Positions 1 through 6,757 are shown, numbered from the stretch's first letter. The stretch: 9,725 nt of DNA from Pirellulaceae bacterium (GCA_020846515.1 JADLDX010000993.1:1-9725); one strand, 5' to 3'. Notes: generated by a model not told the origin, from the sequence alone. Numbers and translations: made by a program.

Positions 1-8
1 AGTCTAAT

Positions 9-28
9 CCACCGTTTGGCGACGGTGG
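9..28 (-). terminator. Weak candidate terminator hairpin after the HD-GYP gene
   Basis: A perfect 7-bp stem (ccaccgt at 9-15, acggtgg at 22-28) with a 6-nt loop lies 8 bp beyond the stop codon of the HD-GYP gene. Its position suits a transcript end. No U-run follows on the minus strand (the next bases read ATTAGACT), so intrinsic termination would be inefficient. Confidence 0.35.
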
Positions 29-36
29 CTACCCAG

Positions 37-1344
37 TCAGTACATGGGCTTCCATAGGACGGCTTGCATCTGGGCTTTAGGTAAACGCTTGCGATGCGGA
101 AAATCTGGTTCGACAATGGGCCGCGAGACATAGTGATCGCTGTGTCGCAAGTCGACGATCGCGTTCGATTCATCGTCGATGCGGATGATGGGCCTGAGCG
201 GATCGGTACGTGTACTCCGCAGGACAGTGGCCGAACGATGATCGTCCAGTTCAACCTTTGAGCCGACGGCATAGATGGAGACTGCGTTGAGGAAGCCTTT
301 CATGCAGTCGCGATCAAACGAACCGCCATTGGTGTGATTGACCATATAGGCGATGACATCGGAAGGCACGAATGCGGGTTGCGAATCGTTCGGCTCAATC
401 ATCGTCAGGTAGGCATCGACGATATTCAAGATGCGACTGAGGACGTTCAAGTGATGCCCTGGTAAGCCGCGTGGAAAACCGCGCCCGTCGACTTGCTCAT
501 GGACTTGTGTCATCACAACCCTCACCAGGTCGGACACGCCATGACAACGACTGAACAGTTCAGCGCTCAGCAAGGCATGACGAAACAGCACTTCACGGCG
601 TTCATCTTGCGTTGTGTAATCGTTCTGTAACATGGCCAACGTTTCTTCAAACAGGGCCATATCATGCAGCATTGCGGCGGTAGTGATATCCTGAATCTCT
701 TCGCGGGACAGGCCCATACAGGATGCGGTGACAGCCCCGAGCATCGCCATCTGCACACTTCGGGTAGCCAAGCTGCTATTGGTCCGTTTGCCGGGTGCAA
801 CTTTTTGGGAAGCAGCGCTACTGAGCACCGCTGCCTCGTCTCTCTGAATGGCGCCAGCGTAAGTTTGAAAGACAGCTTCCAAGGCTGCCATCTCGGGAAC
901 TTCTTTGACCGCCAGTTGGAAGATGATTTCGTCGATGGCTTGCTTAGCGCGTGTAAAGGTTTGGCTGAGCTCTTTCATCAAAGCGGGGTCATAAGGTCGA
1001 ATCAATCTCGCCGCATGTGCTTCGGCCGACTGATCATCCGGTGGTGGGCTGGCGCTGGAACCTTTATCCGCCACGCCCAGCAAAACTCGCGCGAATCCGC
1101 GACGCATCCAACCATCGACGACATCTTGACTGAGCACCAAGCCCTTGCGCAGCAATACGATCCCTGAAGTATCAAGGATATCGCAGTCCATAGCCTTTCC
1201 GACCGTGAGGTCTCGGATGGCTACATCTGTATTGGAAACCGGCATAAACCACTTTTCGCTGATAGCCACTGATGGACAGTTGACGTCGCACATCCGTTTC
1301 GCCAAACGCGGAAACTGAGGTGCTTCGAGGAAGACGCCTGCCAT
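37..1344 (-). CDS. Divergent HD-GYP domain signalling protein
   Basis: A 435-residue cytosolic protein with no signal peptide or membrane segment. Residues about 42-90 (IRDLTVGKAMDCDILDTSG and following) resemble the small N-terminal module that often precedes HD-GYP domains. Residues about 190-370 are the HD-GYP domain: HD at 227-228, H256, HEQVDGRGFP at 282-291, D310 in NIVDAY, and a tail with FDRDC...FLNAVSIYAVGSKV. Active family members hydrolyse cyclic-di-GMP at a two- or three-iron centre. Here the HHE pair reads VHE (V281), the first-helix histidine appears to be R195, HDxGK reads HDMAL and GYP reads GFP. Catalysis is therefore doubtful, and a binding or scaffold role is an inference. 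The start is uncertain: the first 33 residues look unconserved, Met34 (codon 1243-1245) is a good alternative, and neither has a Shine-Dalgarno site. The last 65 residues are unassigned. Confidence 0.8.
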   Translation of the reverse strand: MAGVFLEAPQFPRLAKRMCDVNCPSVAISEKWFMPVSNTDVAIRDLTVGKAMDCDILDTSGIVLLRKGLVLSQDVVDGWMRRGFARVLLGVADKGSSASPPPDDQSAEAHAARLIRPYDPALMKELSQTFTRAKQAIDEIIFQLAVKEVPEMAALEAVFQTYAGAIQRDEAAVLSSAASQKVAPGKRTNSSLATRSVQMAMLGAVTASCMGLSREEIQDITTAAMLHDMALFEETLAMLQNDYTTQDERREVLFRHALLSAELFSRCHGVSDLVRVVMTQVHEQVDGRGFPRGLPGHHLNVLSRILNIVDAYLTMIEPNDSQPAFVPSDVIAYMVNHTNGGSFDRDCMKGFLNAVSIYAVGSKVELDDHRSATVLRSTRTDPLRPIIRIDDESNAIVDLRHSDHYVSRPIVEPDFPHRKRLPKAQMQAVLWKPMY

Positions 1345-1428
1345 CTATTCGACTAAATCTTTTCTTCACTGGGTGGCGAAGTGGTGCCAAAGAGCAGGTT
1401 ATTCTGGGCGCCATGGGGGCCGGGAGAG

Positions 1429-1457
1429 CCGAGCGAGCCGATTTGGCGATCGCTCGG
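1429..1457. repeat. Perfect 8-bp hairpin upstream of the HD-GYP gene
   Basis: Arms ccgagcga (1429-1436) and tcgctcgg (1450-1457) are exact complements. Inside the loop, gcc and ggc can add 3 bp. It sits about 85 bp upstream of the annotated HD-GYP start. No T-run follows on either strand, so an operator or leader structure is more likely than a terminator. The role is unknown. Confidence 0.5.
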
Positions 1458-1625
1458 TGACTTCAAAGAATAAAATGCGGCGACACACGCATTGTCCTGA
1501 TAGCCCGCGATCCCCTCGTGCGGACTACCAAAACTATAGACGCAATCCTCATTCGACAGTATTCGAGCCTGTTGAAATCAGATCGCGTTTTGCCCCTAGC
1601 GTATGCCGCCGCCCCTGTGCGGAAA

Positions 1626-1645
1626 TGCAGAGTCGATACTCTGCA
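1626..1645. repeat. Perfect 8-bp hairpin with CGAT tetraloop
   Basis: tgcagagt (1626-1633) and actctgca (1638-1645) are exact complements around the tetraloop cgat. There is no T-run, and no gene lies immediately beside it. It could be part of a structured RNA or a protein-binding dyad. Confidence 0.5.
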
Positions 1646-1677
1646 AGCTCAGTTGTTCATCTGGTTTAAGTATATGT

Positions 1678-1705
1678 CACTCCTGAGTCATTAGCTCCAG
1701 GAGTG
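1678..1705. repeat. Perfect 8-bp hairpin with 12-nt loop
   Basis: cactcctg (1678-1685) pairs exactly with caggagtg (1698-1705). It lies 32 bp after the previous hairpin and 2 bp before the next dyad, so the three form one structured block. No T-run flanks it. Confidence 0.45.
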
Positions 1706-1707
1706 GG

Positions 1708-1745
1708 ACGCACATCAAACTGGCGGTGCCTGACGTGCGTTGATG
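1708..1745. repeat. Overlapping alternative inverted repeats
   Basis: Two 6-bp arm pairs share the same bases: acgcac (1708-1713) with gtgcgt (1735-1740), and catcaa (1713-1718) with ttgatg (1740-1745). Only one pairing can form in full at a time, since each pair shares a base with the other at 1713 and 1740. Confidence 0.35.
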
Positions 1746-1848
1746 CAAGGGTTATCGTAGTTTCTCGTGTTGAATCCTCTGGCGAATTCTCGCCAAAGAA
1801 TGGGACACTTCCGGCACGGTGTAGATTTGCGCGCACTCACGCTCAGAA

Positions 1849-2041
1849 CTAACCCTCCCAGCGCAGCGCCCGGGAGAGTCGAAAAAACAGGCGCTGAAGC
1901 CTGTCTTTTCGGGGAGGGTGCCCGCGCCGCAGAGGAGAGTTCGCAGCGGGGTGATTCATGCTTGGGTTAGCACGGGAGGCACCCTCCCCGCCTGAGCTGA
2001 CGCCAGGCGACCGTCCCACTGCTGCGCAGCGGGAGGGTTAG
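1849..2041. repeat. 193-bp palindromic intergenic repeat element
   Basis: The element is bounded by perfect 11-bp inverted ends: ctaaccctccc (1849-1859) and gggagggttag (2031-2041). Nested inside are a near-perfect 12-bp hairpin (gaaaaaacaggc 1881-1892, gcctgtcttttc 1899-1910, one mismatch) and a second perfect 12-bp pair (ggggagggtgcc 1911-1922, ggcaccctcccc 1978-1989). The 10-bp palindrome gctgcgcagc (2021-2030) lies next to the right end. There is no open frame for a transposase, so this resembles a non-autonomous or REP-like dispersed repeat rather than an insertion sequence. Dispersal in the genome is expected but cannot be seen from one window. Confidence 0.6.
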
Positions 2042-2044
2042 TTC

Positions 2045-2090
2045 CCGCAGCTGCGGAGCGAAAGGGTTAAATAGACCTGACCCCTTTTTT
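2045..2090. repeat. Palindrome plus 'gacctgacccc' box at the repeat edge
   Basis: The 12-bp palindrome ccgcagctgcgg (2045-2056) is followed by aaaggg (2061-2066), tagacctgacccc and a six-T run (2085-2090). aaaggg can pair with cccttt (2082-2087), making a plus-strand hairpin that ends in Ts and faces the 3' end of the kinase gene. Boxes of the gacctgacccc type recur between genes in many bacteria, often near REP-type repeats; this is from memory. It ends 2 bp before the kinase stop codon and could act as a transcript end for the plus strand. Confidence 0.4.
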
Positions 2091-2092
2091 CT

Positions 2093-4078
2093 TCACGCGC
2101 GGGTTAGCGCATCCTGGACCTTGCTGCGCAGCGCATCGATCGTAAACGGTTTGGCGACGAACGCATCACGTTTCACAATTCCATGGCGAAATACGGTGTC
2201 ATCGGTATAGCCACTCATGAACAGAATCCGCATGTTAGGCCAGCTACTTCGCAATAACTCGGCCAACTCGCGACCGCTCATGCCGGGCATCACCACATCC
2301 GTCAGCAGCAAATCAATTCCTTTGGATGTCCTTTGAGCCAGGGCCATCGCCTCGGCACCCGAACTGGCCAGCAAAACAGAATAACCTTGTGCCTTGAGCA
2401 AATTACTGATGATATTGCGCACAGCATCATCATCTTCGACGACCAAAATAGTCAGATCTCGCCTAACGATTCGACTATGTTCATCCAGTAAAGGCGCTGT
2501 CGCTGGATCGCAAACTGGCAGCAGTACACGAAACGTTGAGCCACCACTGGCGGATGTTTCAAAGCCGACGTAACCACCACATTCGGCGGCGATGCCATGT
2601 ACAACCGATAGTCCCAAACCCGATCCGCTGACCGAGTTCTTCGTAGAAACAAAGGGTTCAAATATTCTGGCTTGCAAGTCTTCCGAAATGCCCAAACCTG
2701 AATCTCGGACGGTGAGCAAAATGTAATTGCCAGGACGTACTTGCCGGCCCAGGTGATCGGTTGATTCGCCCATCACAACCTGCTCAGTACTAACGCTCAG
2801 TTGACCGCCTTCGGGCATAGCATCGCGAGCATTAACGATCAGGTTGATTAGCAACTGTTCGATCTGAGCCGAATCGGCATATACAGGGGCTATATCTGGT
2901 GAGAGCAACAGCTTCAACGTAATTTGCTTGCCGATTAATCGCTCTATCAACGATTGAGCTTCCAGGATCGAATTGTTGACATCCAGCGAGCGAGGTTGCA
3001 CGATGGCGCGCCGACTGAAGGCCAACAACTGCTGGGTTAACCGAGCCGCCCGATCGCCCGCATCGCGAATCTCTTCCACAGATGCTTGCCAGTCAGACGG
3101 CGGCATTTTGCGATCTTCTTGAAAATTCAGCAGTAACTCGCAGTAACCCTTAATGACCGTCAAGAGGTTATTGAAGTCATGCGCGATGCCGCCAGCCAAA
3201 CGCCCCACAGCCTCCATTTTTTGGGCTTGCCGCAATTCATGCTCGATGTGTTTGCGTTGTGTAATATCCTGATCGATGCCTTCCAGTCGCAGCAACTGTC
3301 CCTGAGCGTCGCGTTGAACCTTGGCTACCACATGAATCCAGACAATCGATCCATCGGACTTGCGGACCCGCGCGTCGTAGTTAAATTGATCACTACCGGC
3401 CAGCACTGCTGCGATACATTGCTTGACATGCGGCAGATCATCCGGATGCAGTAATGCCAGGTAGGAGGTAACCGTAGGCACAAACTCTTTAGGGTCTAGT
3501 CCAAATCGTTCATAACACTCTTGCGACCACGAAACCTTTTCGCTCTCAGGCTCCCATAACCAAGTCCCCAAGCCAGCGATGCGCCGCGCATAAGCCAGGC
3601 GTTCTTGGCTTTCCTGGAGATGCTTAGCGATCTCGGCCAAAGAGTTTTCCGCCAGAGAGTACTCGGCCAACGCGCGTTCGACCGTTGAGCGCTGGGCGTT
3701 TTCGCGTGCCCCCTCGCGAGCCAGCACGCCCCCCAGCTCCATGTCCGTGGCGGCATCACGCCGATCAGCATTCTCCTGACGCAACGGGTTCGCGACAGAC
3801 GGATCTGCGACACACTCAGTTGCGGCACACTCAATTGCGGCACACTGAACTGCGCCACGCGGCTCAGCGGCATTCTGGTCTACTGCCAGACGTGGCGAGA
3901 ATGCACGGTAGGGCACAGAAAACGGCTTTTCAGTCCATGAAATCCGCCTTTCTCGCTGCCAGCCCCGCCACAGCACTACACAGGCGAGACAGACAACTAC
4001 CAATAGGGCTACCAGAATTTGTTCAGTGGTTGTTAACCCCCAAATAGATGCTGGATGATTAACGAGAGAATTTCCCAT
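2093..4078 (-). CDS. PAS-domain hybrid sensor histidine kinase
   Basis: A 661-residue inner-membrane sensor kinase that phosphorylates itself and passes phosphate to aspartates. One transmembrane helix lies at about 19-37 ([17 protein letters not shown]), followed by a low-complexity linker (about 60-155), a PAS domain (about 165-275, HPDD at 211-214), HisKA with the phospho-acceptor H300 in [11 protein letters not shown], and HATPase_c. HATPase_c shows N416 in [18 protein letters not shown] at 459-465, FEPF and [13 protein letters not shown]-terminal receiver has acidic residues 548-551, phospho-acceptor D594 (TDVVMPGM), S622 and K643. All catalytic residues are intact. The linker carries two runs of 15-bp tandem repeats. 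It is divergent from a FixJ-type regulator, its most likely partner besides its own receiver. The signal it senses cannot be read from the sequence. No Shine-Dalgarno site precedes the start, but the membrane helix close behind it supports the choice. Confidence 0.93.
   Translation of the reverse strand: MGNSLVNHPASIWGLTTTEQILVALLVVVCLACVVLWRGWQRERRISWTEKPFSVPYRAFSPRLAVDQNAAEPRGAVQCAAIECAATECVADPSVANPLRQENADRRDAATDMELGGVLAREGARENAQRSTVERALAEYSLAENSLAEIAKHLQESQERLAYARRIAGLGTWLWEPESEKVSWSQECYERFGLDPKEFVPTVTSYLALLHPDDLPHVKQCIAAVLAGSDQFNYDARVRKSDGSIVWIHVVAKVQRDAQGQLLRLEGIDQDITQRKHIEHELRQAQKMEAVGRLAGGIAHDFNNLLTVIKGYCELLLNFQEDRKMPPSDWQASVEEIRDAGDRAARLTQQLLAFSRRAIVQPRSLDVNNSILEAQSLIERLIGKQITLKLLLSPDIAPVYADSAQIEQLLINLIVNARDAMPEGGQLSVSTEQVVMGESTDHLGRQVRPGNYILLTVRDSGLGISEDLQARIFEPFVSTKNSVSGSGLGLSVVHGIAAECGGYVGFETSASGGSTFRVLLPVCDPATAPLLDEHSRIVRRDLTILVVEDDDAVRNIISNLLKAQGYSVLLASSGAEAMALAQRTSKGIDLLLTDVVMPGMSGRELAELLRSSWPNMRILFMSGYTDDTVFRHGIVKRDAFVAKPFTIDALRSKVQDALTRA
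3626..3670 (-). repeat. Three 15-bp in-frame tandem repeats (LAE motif) in the kinase linker
   Basis: Units at 3626-3640, 3641-3655 and 3656-3670 encode, in gene order, [10 protein letters not shown] and LAEIA. The first and third units share eleven or more bases. They extend a helical or coiled-coil stretch just ahead of the PAS domain. Confidence 0.65.
3806..3865 (-). repeat. Four 15-bp in-frame tandem repeats in the kinase linker
   Basis: Plus-strand units begin at 3806, 3821, 3836 and 3851 (tgcgacacactcagt, tgcggcacactcaat, tgcggcacactgaac, then a decayed copy). They encode the Cys/Ala/Glu-rich stretch [13 protein letters not shown] between the membrane helix and the PAS domain. The unit is a whole number of codons, so expansion or contraction keeps the frame. 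Confidence 0.7.
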
Positions 4079-4080
4079 GA

Positions 4081-4164
4081 GCTGGCCCCAGGCTCGTAAA
4101 TTTGGTGTGGCATGAATATCAGCACAATCAAGTTCACTCTATATTCAAGTGCCGAGGGGCCAGC
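4081..4164. promoter_or_regulatory. 9-bp inverted repeat beside the kinase start
   Basis: gctggcccc (4081-4089), two bases upstream of the kinase start codon, is the exact complement of ggggccagc (4156-4164). The 66-bp spacing would allow a looping operator or a long leader stem that hides the kinase start region. Chance is possible for a GC-rich 9-mer. Confidence 0.3.
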
Positions 4165-4261
4165 ATTGAGAATGCGTTGACGGTCCGATCCATCTGAAAA
4201 AGACTTCGGCAGATCTGGCTCTACCACGAGGAGTCTCAGCCACATCACCGTGCCCGTACTT

Positions 4262-4288
4262 TTGTCTAACGGACAAGTGGCCTAAGAT
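4262..4288 (+). promoter_or_regulatory. Weak candidate promoter of the FixJ-type regulator
   Basis: TTGTCT (4262-4267) and TAAGAT (4283-4288) match the sigma-70 boxes moderately, with a short 15-bp spacer. A small dyad, ttgtc (4262-4266) and gacaa (4272-4276), overlaps the -35 box and could be an operator. The divergent 251-bp gap must hold promoters for both neighbours. This is only the best match found. Confidence 0.25.
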
Positions 4289-4329
4289 ATACGAAAGTCG
4301 CCCGCCATCAAAGCTCGAAGTGACCAATA

Positions 4330-4950
4330 ATGCACGAGCGTCAAACAGTTTGGGTCGTAGATGACGAAGAGTCGGTTGCCACGTTGGTCGCCAAAGTCCT
4401 GACAGGGATCGGTGAATTCGAGTGTCGAGTGTTCTCTTCGTCCAGTGAGTTCTTAGCAGCGTTAAAACCAGGTGTAGCAGCCTGCGTGGTGTCCGACGTG
4501 CGCATGCCCAACATTGATGGGCCTGAGCTGCAGAAAAAGCTGCTTGAAATCGACGATAGCATTTCGATTGTATTTCTCACCGGTTATGCTGATGTTCCGA
4601 CAACTGTCCAGTTGATGGAGCAAGGAGCGGTCACGCTTCTGCAAAAGCCCTATGAGCATGCCGATCTGCTAGCCGCAGTTCGTCGGGCTGTGCGACGTTC
4701 CGAAATGCTGCGCAAGCAACGTGCAGAACTGACGGAGACGGAGGAGCGTTTGCAGCGTTTAAGCTCCGACGAACGCGAAGTCCTCGAGTGCATGGTCGGT
4801 GGACTGACCAACAAGGCCATCGCCTACAAGCTGGCCCTCAGTCCCCGGACACTGGACCGCCGACGATCCAGCATACTCCAGACCATGGGCGTCGCTTCGG
4901 TTGTGGAACTGGCGGCGCTGCTGGAACGGTTGCGCGCTCGCCGGATGTAG
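4330..4950 (+). CDS. FixJ/LuxR-family response regulator
   Basis: A 206-residue two-domain transcription factor. The receiver (about 5-120) has the acidic pair D11-D12, phospho-acceptor D56 in SDVRMP, T84 in FLTGYAD and K106 in QKPYE, all intact. A short helical linker (about 122-143, Glu/Arg-rich) leads to a LuxR/GerE helix-turn-helix at about 144-200, with EREVLECMVGGLTNKAIA and recognition segment SPRTLDRRRSSIL. Phosphorylation would be expected to promote dimer formation and DNA binding, as in FixJ. The length and domain order are typical of FixJ and TodT regulators. It is divergent from the hybrid kinase, which makes the two a likely pair, and is followed closely by an SDR gene that may be its target. 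No Shine-Dalgarno site is visible before the ATG, but VWVVDDEES starts right after it, so the start is sound. Confidence 0.93.
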   Translation: MHERQTVWVVDDEESVATLVAKVLTGIGEFECRVFSSSSEFLAALKPGVAACVVSDVRMPNIDGPELQKKLLEIDDSISIVFLTGYADVPTTVQLMEQGAVTLLQKPYEHADLLAAVRRAVRRSEMLRKQRAELTETEERLQRLSSDEREVLECMVGGLTNKAIAYKLALSPRTLDRRRSSILQTMGVASVVELAALLERLRARRM

Positions 4951-4970
4951 CAGCAACTATTGACTTAACG

Positions 4971-4975
4971 AAGGA
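4971..4975 (+). promoter_or_regulatory. Ribosome binding site that decides the SDR start
   Basis: AAGGA stands 8 nt before the ATG at 4984 but only 2 nt before the ATG at 4978. The spacing favours 4984 as the true start. Confidence 0.5.
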
Positions 4976-4983
4976 TCATGAAA

Positions 4984-5787
4984 ATGCGACTGGTTGGCCG
5001 AACCGCCTTGATCACCGGGGGCACGCAAGGCGTGGGGGCAGCCATCGCTGTGGCCATTGCTAAGGCCGGCGGTAATCTGGTGCTGCACGGTCTGCGCGAT
5101 GATGCCCTGTCACAGGCCACTGTGGCCACTTGCCGCGCCGCCGGGGCCACTGTCCACACTGTCTTTTGCGATTTGATGAGCGATACCGAAACAGCGGTCA
5201 ACACGCTCTTCTCCGCCGCCCTGGCGGTCGCGCCGGACTTGACGCTCTTGGTCAACAACGCCGGCACATTTTTGGATAAACCATTCCTGGAAATGGATCA
5301 CCAAACGTTCGAACGCACATGGCGTTTGAACGTGGCCGCCGGATACTTTCTGACCCAGGCTTGGGCACGACATTGGATTCCGCGCCAACTGCCTGGCCGT
5401 GTCCTCTTCACCGGCTCCATCAACGGCCAATTGGCCGAAATGAATCACTCAGCCTACGACTCTAGCAAGGGTGCCGTGTGGATGATGGTGCGCAGCCTTT
5501 GCGTGTCCCTGGCTCCCCACGGGATTCGTGTCAACTCGATTGCACCTGGACTGGTGGTCACCCCACTGACCGCTCCCGTCTTGGAAAAAGACCATGAAGC
5601 CAAAGCGTGGATGCAGTTGCATACGCCCAATGGACAAGTGCCCGGCCCCGAATGCTGCGGACCAGCAGCCGTGTTTCTACTGAGCGACGACGCCGAACAT
5701 ATCCACGGGCAAACTTTGCTCGTCGATGGTGGCATGAGTGTCTGGCAGCAACCCGAGTTGCCGCCCAGTTGGCGCCGAACCCAATAG
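4984..5787 (+). CDS. Classical SDR-family NAD(P)-dependent oxidoreductase
   Basis: A 267-residue cytosolic Rossmann-fold dehydrogenase of the FabG-like group; an in-frame ATG at 4978 would add two residues. The cofactor loop TGGTQGVG is at 11-18, NNAG at 91-94, and the catalytic set is N116, S145, Y158 and K162 (AYDSSK). IRVNSIAPG follows, and the C-terminal HGQTLLVDGGMS is typical of the family. Every hallmark is present, so it should be active on an alcohol or ketone. The substrate cannot be told from sequence. It is not in a fatty-acid cluster, so it should not be called fabG. It starts 33 bp after the response regulator stop with no terminator between them, suggesting co-transcription. 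The C-terminal extension PELPPSWRRTQ is unremarkable. Confidence 0.92.
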   Translation: MRLVGRTALITGGTQGVGAAIAVAIAKAGGNLVLHGLRDDALSQATVATCRAAGATVHTVFCDLMSDTETAVNTLFSAALAVAPDLTLLVNNAGTFLDKPFLEMDHQTFERTWRLNVAAGYFLTQAWARHWIPRQLPGRVLFTGSINGQLAEMNHSAYDSSKGAVWMMVRSLCVSLAPHGIRVNSIAPGLVVTPLTAPVLEKDHEAKAWMQLHTPNGQVPGPECCGPAAVFLLSDDAEHIHGQTLLVDGGMSVWQQPELPPSWRRTQ

Positions 5788-5992
5788 AGATAAATCAGCT
5801 CAACCTTCCCTTCACGCAACCACTGCGACCATATCCACTTGTAAGGTGACCAGCGCAGAAACTCGCTGTAGCCCCCTACTCCCAGGGGTGCGACACTTGG
5901 TAGCAGCCTGCAGTAATCGTCGTCTGCAACGCTTGTAGGGCTTGGGATTTACCCTTAAGTCATGAATGCGAATTTTGCGTCTTGGCGCGCTG

Positions 5993-6021
5993 TTTTCTCT
6001 GAACTGCCTGTCCACTACAAT
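5993..6021 (+). promoter_or_regulatory. Possible promoter for the hemerythrin-like gene
   Basis: TACAAT (6016-6021) matches the -10 consensus at five of six bases. TTTTCT at 5993-5998, 17 bp upstream, is a poor -35 box. The -10 box lies within a small dyad, ccac...gtgg (6012-6026). A transcript from here would have a leader of roughly 120 nt. Confidence 0.25.
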
Positions 6022-6135
6022 GGTGGTCTCGTCGCAACGCAGTCGGCTCGCCTGCCAACCCATCTCTGAAATCTCATCACGAATTGCAGGCGGTAGCGGA
6101 GCTGTGTTTGGAACTCCCAAGTCTCTCCCAGTATT

Positions 6136-6140
6136 AAGGA
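6136..6140 (+). promoter_or_regulatory. Ribosome binding site of the hemerythrin-like gene
   Basis: AAGGA stands 9 nt before the ATG at 6150. It selects this start over the in-frame ATG at 6180. Confidence 0.55.
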
Positions 6141-6149
6141 CACTTAATC

Positions 6150-6644
6150 ATGGCAGTCGTTACTCAATCGCTGACCACGATGATCAACGCGGCATTCCTT
6201 CAAGAAGTGAAGGAGTCGAACGTTGAACTTTGGGAGACCATTCATCAACTGCGGCAGTTGGTCGAGGTTGGCACTGGTTCCGGTGGCACTGGTTCTAGTG
6301 CGTCAAGCTCCGCTGTCAACGCGCGACGACTGGTCACGCTGCTCAGCCAACTGCGCGACCAGTTGGCTTTCGCCTTTTCACTAGAAGAGGCCTATGGTTT
6401 TATCGAAGGCTGCCGCGGAATCGCGCCGCTGATTGCCCAGCGAGCCCAATTGGCTAAACAACAACATCGCGAGTTGTATCTGCTCATTCACGAACTGTGC
6501 GAAACCGCCGAAGAAGCTCAGTATCGCGGTGTGGCTGACCGCGAGTTTATAGAGTTGCTGTCCGCTACTGCCGACTTCGATGCCCAACTACGGGCCCACG
6601 AACAGCTCGAGTCGGAATTGATGACAGATGGCTTGGCGATGTAG
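6150..6644 (+). CDS. Small helical protein, possibly hemerythrin-like
   Basis: A 164-residue soluble protein, predicted almost wholly helical apart from a Gly/Ser loop at 41-54. Four helices can be drawn: about 13-38, 57-82, 92-125 and 130-157. Features that recall the hemerythrin HHE fold are H32, an SLEEAYGF segment with E79-E80, QQHRELYLLIHEL with H106 and H114, and RAHEQLESELM with H150 and E154. The usual histidine before the EE pair is Phe (FAFSLEE), so the di-iron set looks incomplete. Oxygen, iron or redox sensing is therefore only a guess. I recall similar proteins in planctomycetes but cannot name a family with certainty. The start is supported by AAGGA nine bases upstream. It is convergent with clpB, and the gap behind the SDR gene argues for its own transcript. 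Confidence 0.72.
   Translation: MAVVTQSLTTMINAAFLQEVKESNVELWETIHQLRQLVEVGTGSGGTGSSASSSAVNARRLVTLLSQLRDQLAFAFSLEEAYGFIEGCRGIAPLIAQRAQLAKQQHRELYLLIHELCETAEEAQYRGVADREFIELLSATADFDAQLRAHEQLESELMTDGLAM
6270..6299 (+). repeat. Two 15-bp in-frame tandem repeats in the Gly/Ser loop
   Basis: ggcactggttccggt (6270-6284) and ggcactggttctagt (6285-6299) are identical at 13 of 15 bases and encode GTGSG and GTGSS. They lengthen the loop between the first two predicted helices. Confidence 0.65.
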
Positions 6645-6645
6645 C

Positions 6646-6698
6646 TGGCCTCGAGAGGCCAATTGTTGCAACAGCGCGCAGCCAGCGGCCCGCGCTGT
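6646..6698. terminator. Convergent hairpin pair after the hemerythrin-like gene
   Basis: tggcct (6646-6651) pairs with aggcca (6656-6661) around cgag, immediately after the stop codon, followed by a weak T-rich stretch. A 10-bp palindrome (tgttgcaaca, 6664-6673) overlaps the start of a second perfect 8-bp stem (acagcgcg 6671-6678, cgcgctgt 6691-6698). The location between convergent genes suggests a two-way transcript end. The lack of a U-run makes intrinsic termination unproven. Confidence 0.45.
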
Positions 6699-6727
6699 CG
6701 CCTGAGCAAGTGCTGATTGCCCGTACG

Positions 6728-6757
6728 TCGGGCGTAGCGATTTTCGGCCACGCCCGA
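6728..6757 (-). terminator. Hairpin just after clpB
   Basis: A perfect 8-bp stem (tcgggcgt 6728-6735, acgcccga 6750-6757) with a 14-nt loop starts 6 bp beyond the clpB stop. It is placed correctly for a clpB transcript end. The minus strand continues without a U-run, so it may block exonucleases rather than terminate. Confidence 0.4.

Larger units (their letters stand above)
1345..2092. other. Long non-coding region of hairpins and repeats
   Basis: No convincing gene lies in these 748 bp. The open frames present are short, rich in Arg, Ser and His, lack a ribosome site and match no family I know. The left part holds four separate dyads (1429-1457, 1626-1645, 1678-1705, 1708-1745). The right part (1849-2090) is a GC-rich mosaic of inverted repeats. 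The region must also contain the promoter of the HD-GYP gene, which I could not locate with confidence. Confidence 0.6.
5788..6149 (+). other. Non-coding region between the SDR and the helical protein
   Basis: These 362 bp hold no gene I can support. Open frames on both strands (a 102-codon minus frame and an 86-codon plus frame that runs into the next gene) lack ribosome sites and recognisable motifs. A short GC hairpin (cccct 5873-5877, agggg 5884-5888) about 85 bp after the SDR stop has no T-run. The region probably ends the upstream transcript and starts the next. Confidence 0.5.

Noticed and set aside
664..1167. 167-codon open frame on the plus strand
   Set aside because: It lies fully opposite the HD-GYP gene, is rich in His, Ser and Arg, and has no recognisable domain or ribosome site.
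1373..1669. 98-codon plus-strand frame in the intergenic region
   Set aside because: It has an Arg-rich composition, spans two hairpins, and shows no ribosome site or family resemblance.
1767..1970. 67-codon plus-strand frame
   Set aside because: Most of it is the palindromic repeat element, so the frame is a by-product of GC-rich repeats.
3806..3865. Short regular repeats that could suggest CRISPR
   Set aside because: The 15-bp units are contiguous without spacers and lie in frame in the kinase gene.
3685..4047. 120-codon plus-strand frame with a repeated RHTQL pattern
   Set aside because: The repeat is the complement of the 15-bp tandem repeats in the kinase gene. The kinase frame has clear domains on the other strand.
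5812..6120. 102-codon minus-strand frame between the SDR and the helical protein
   Set aside because: It has basic, low-information composition and no ribosome site or motif. It could be a decayed gene but nothing supports that.
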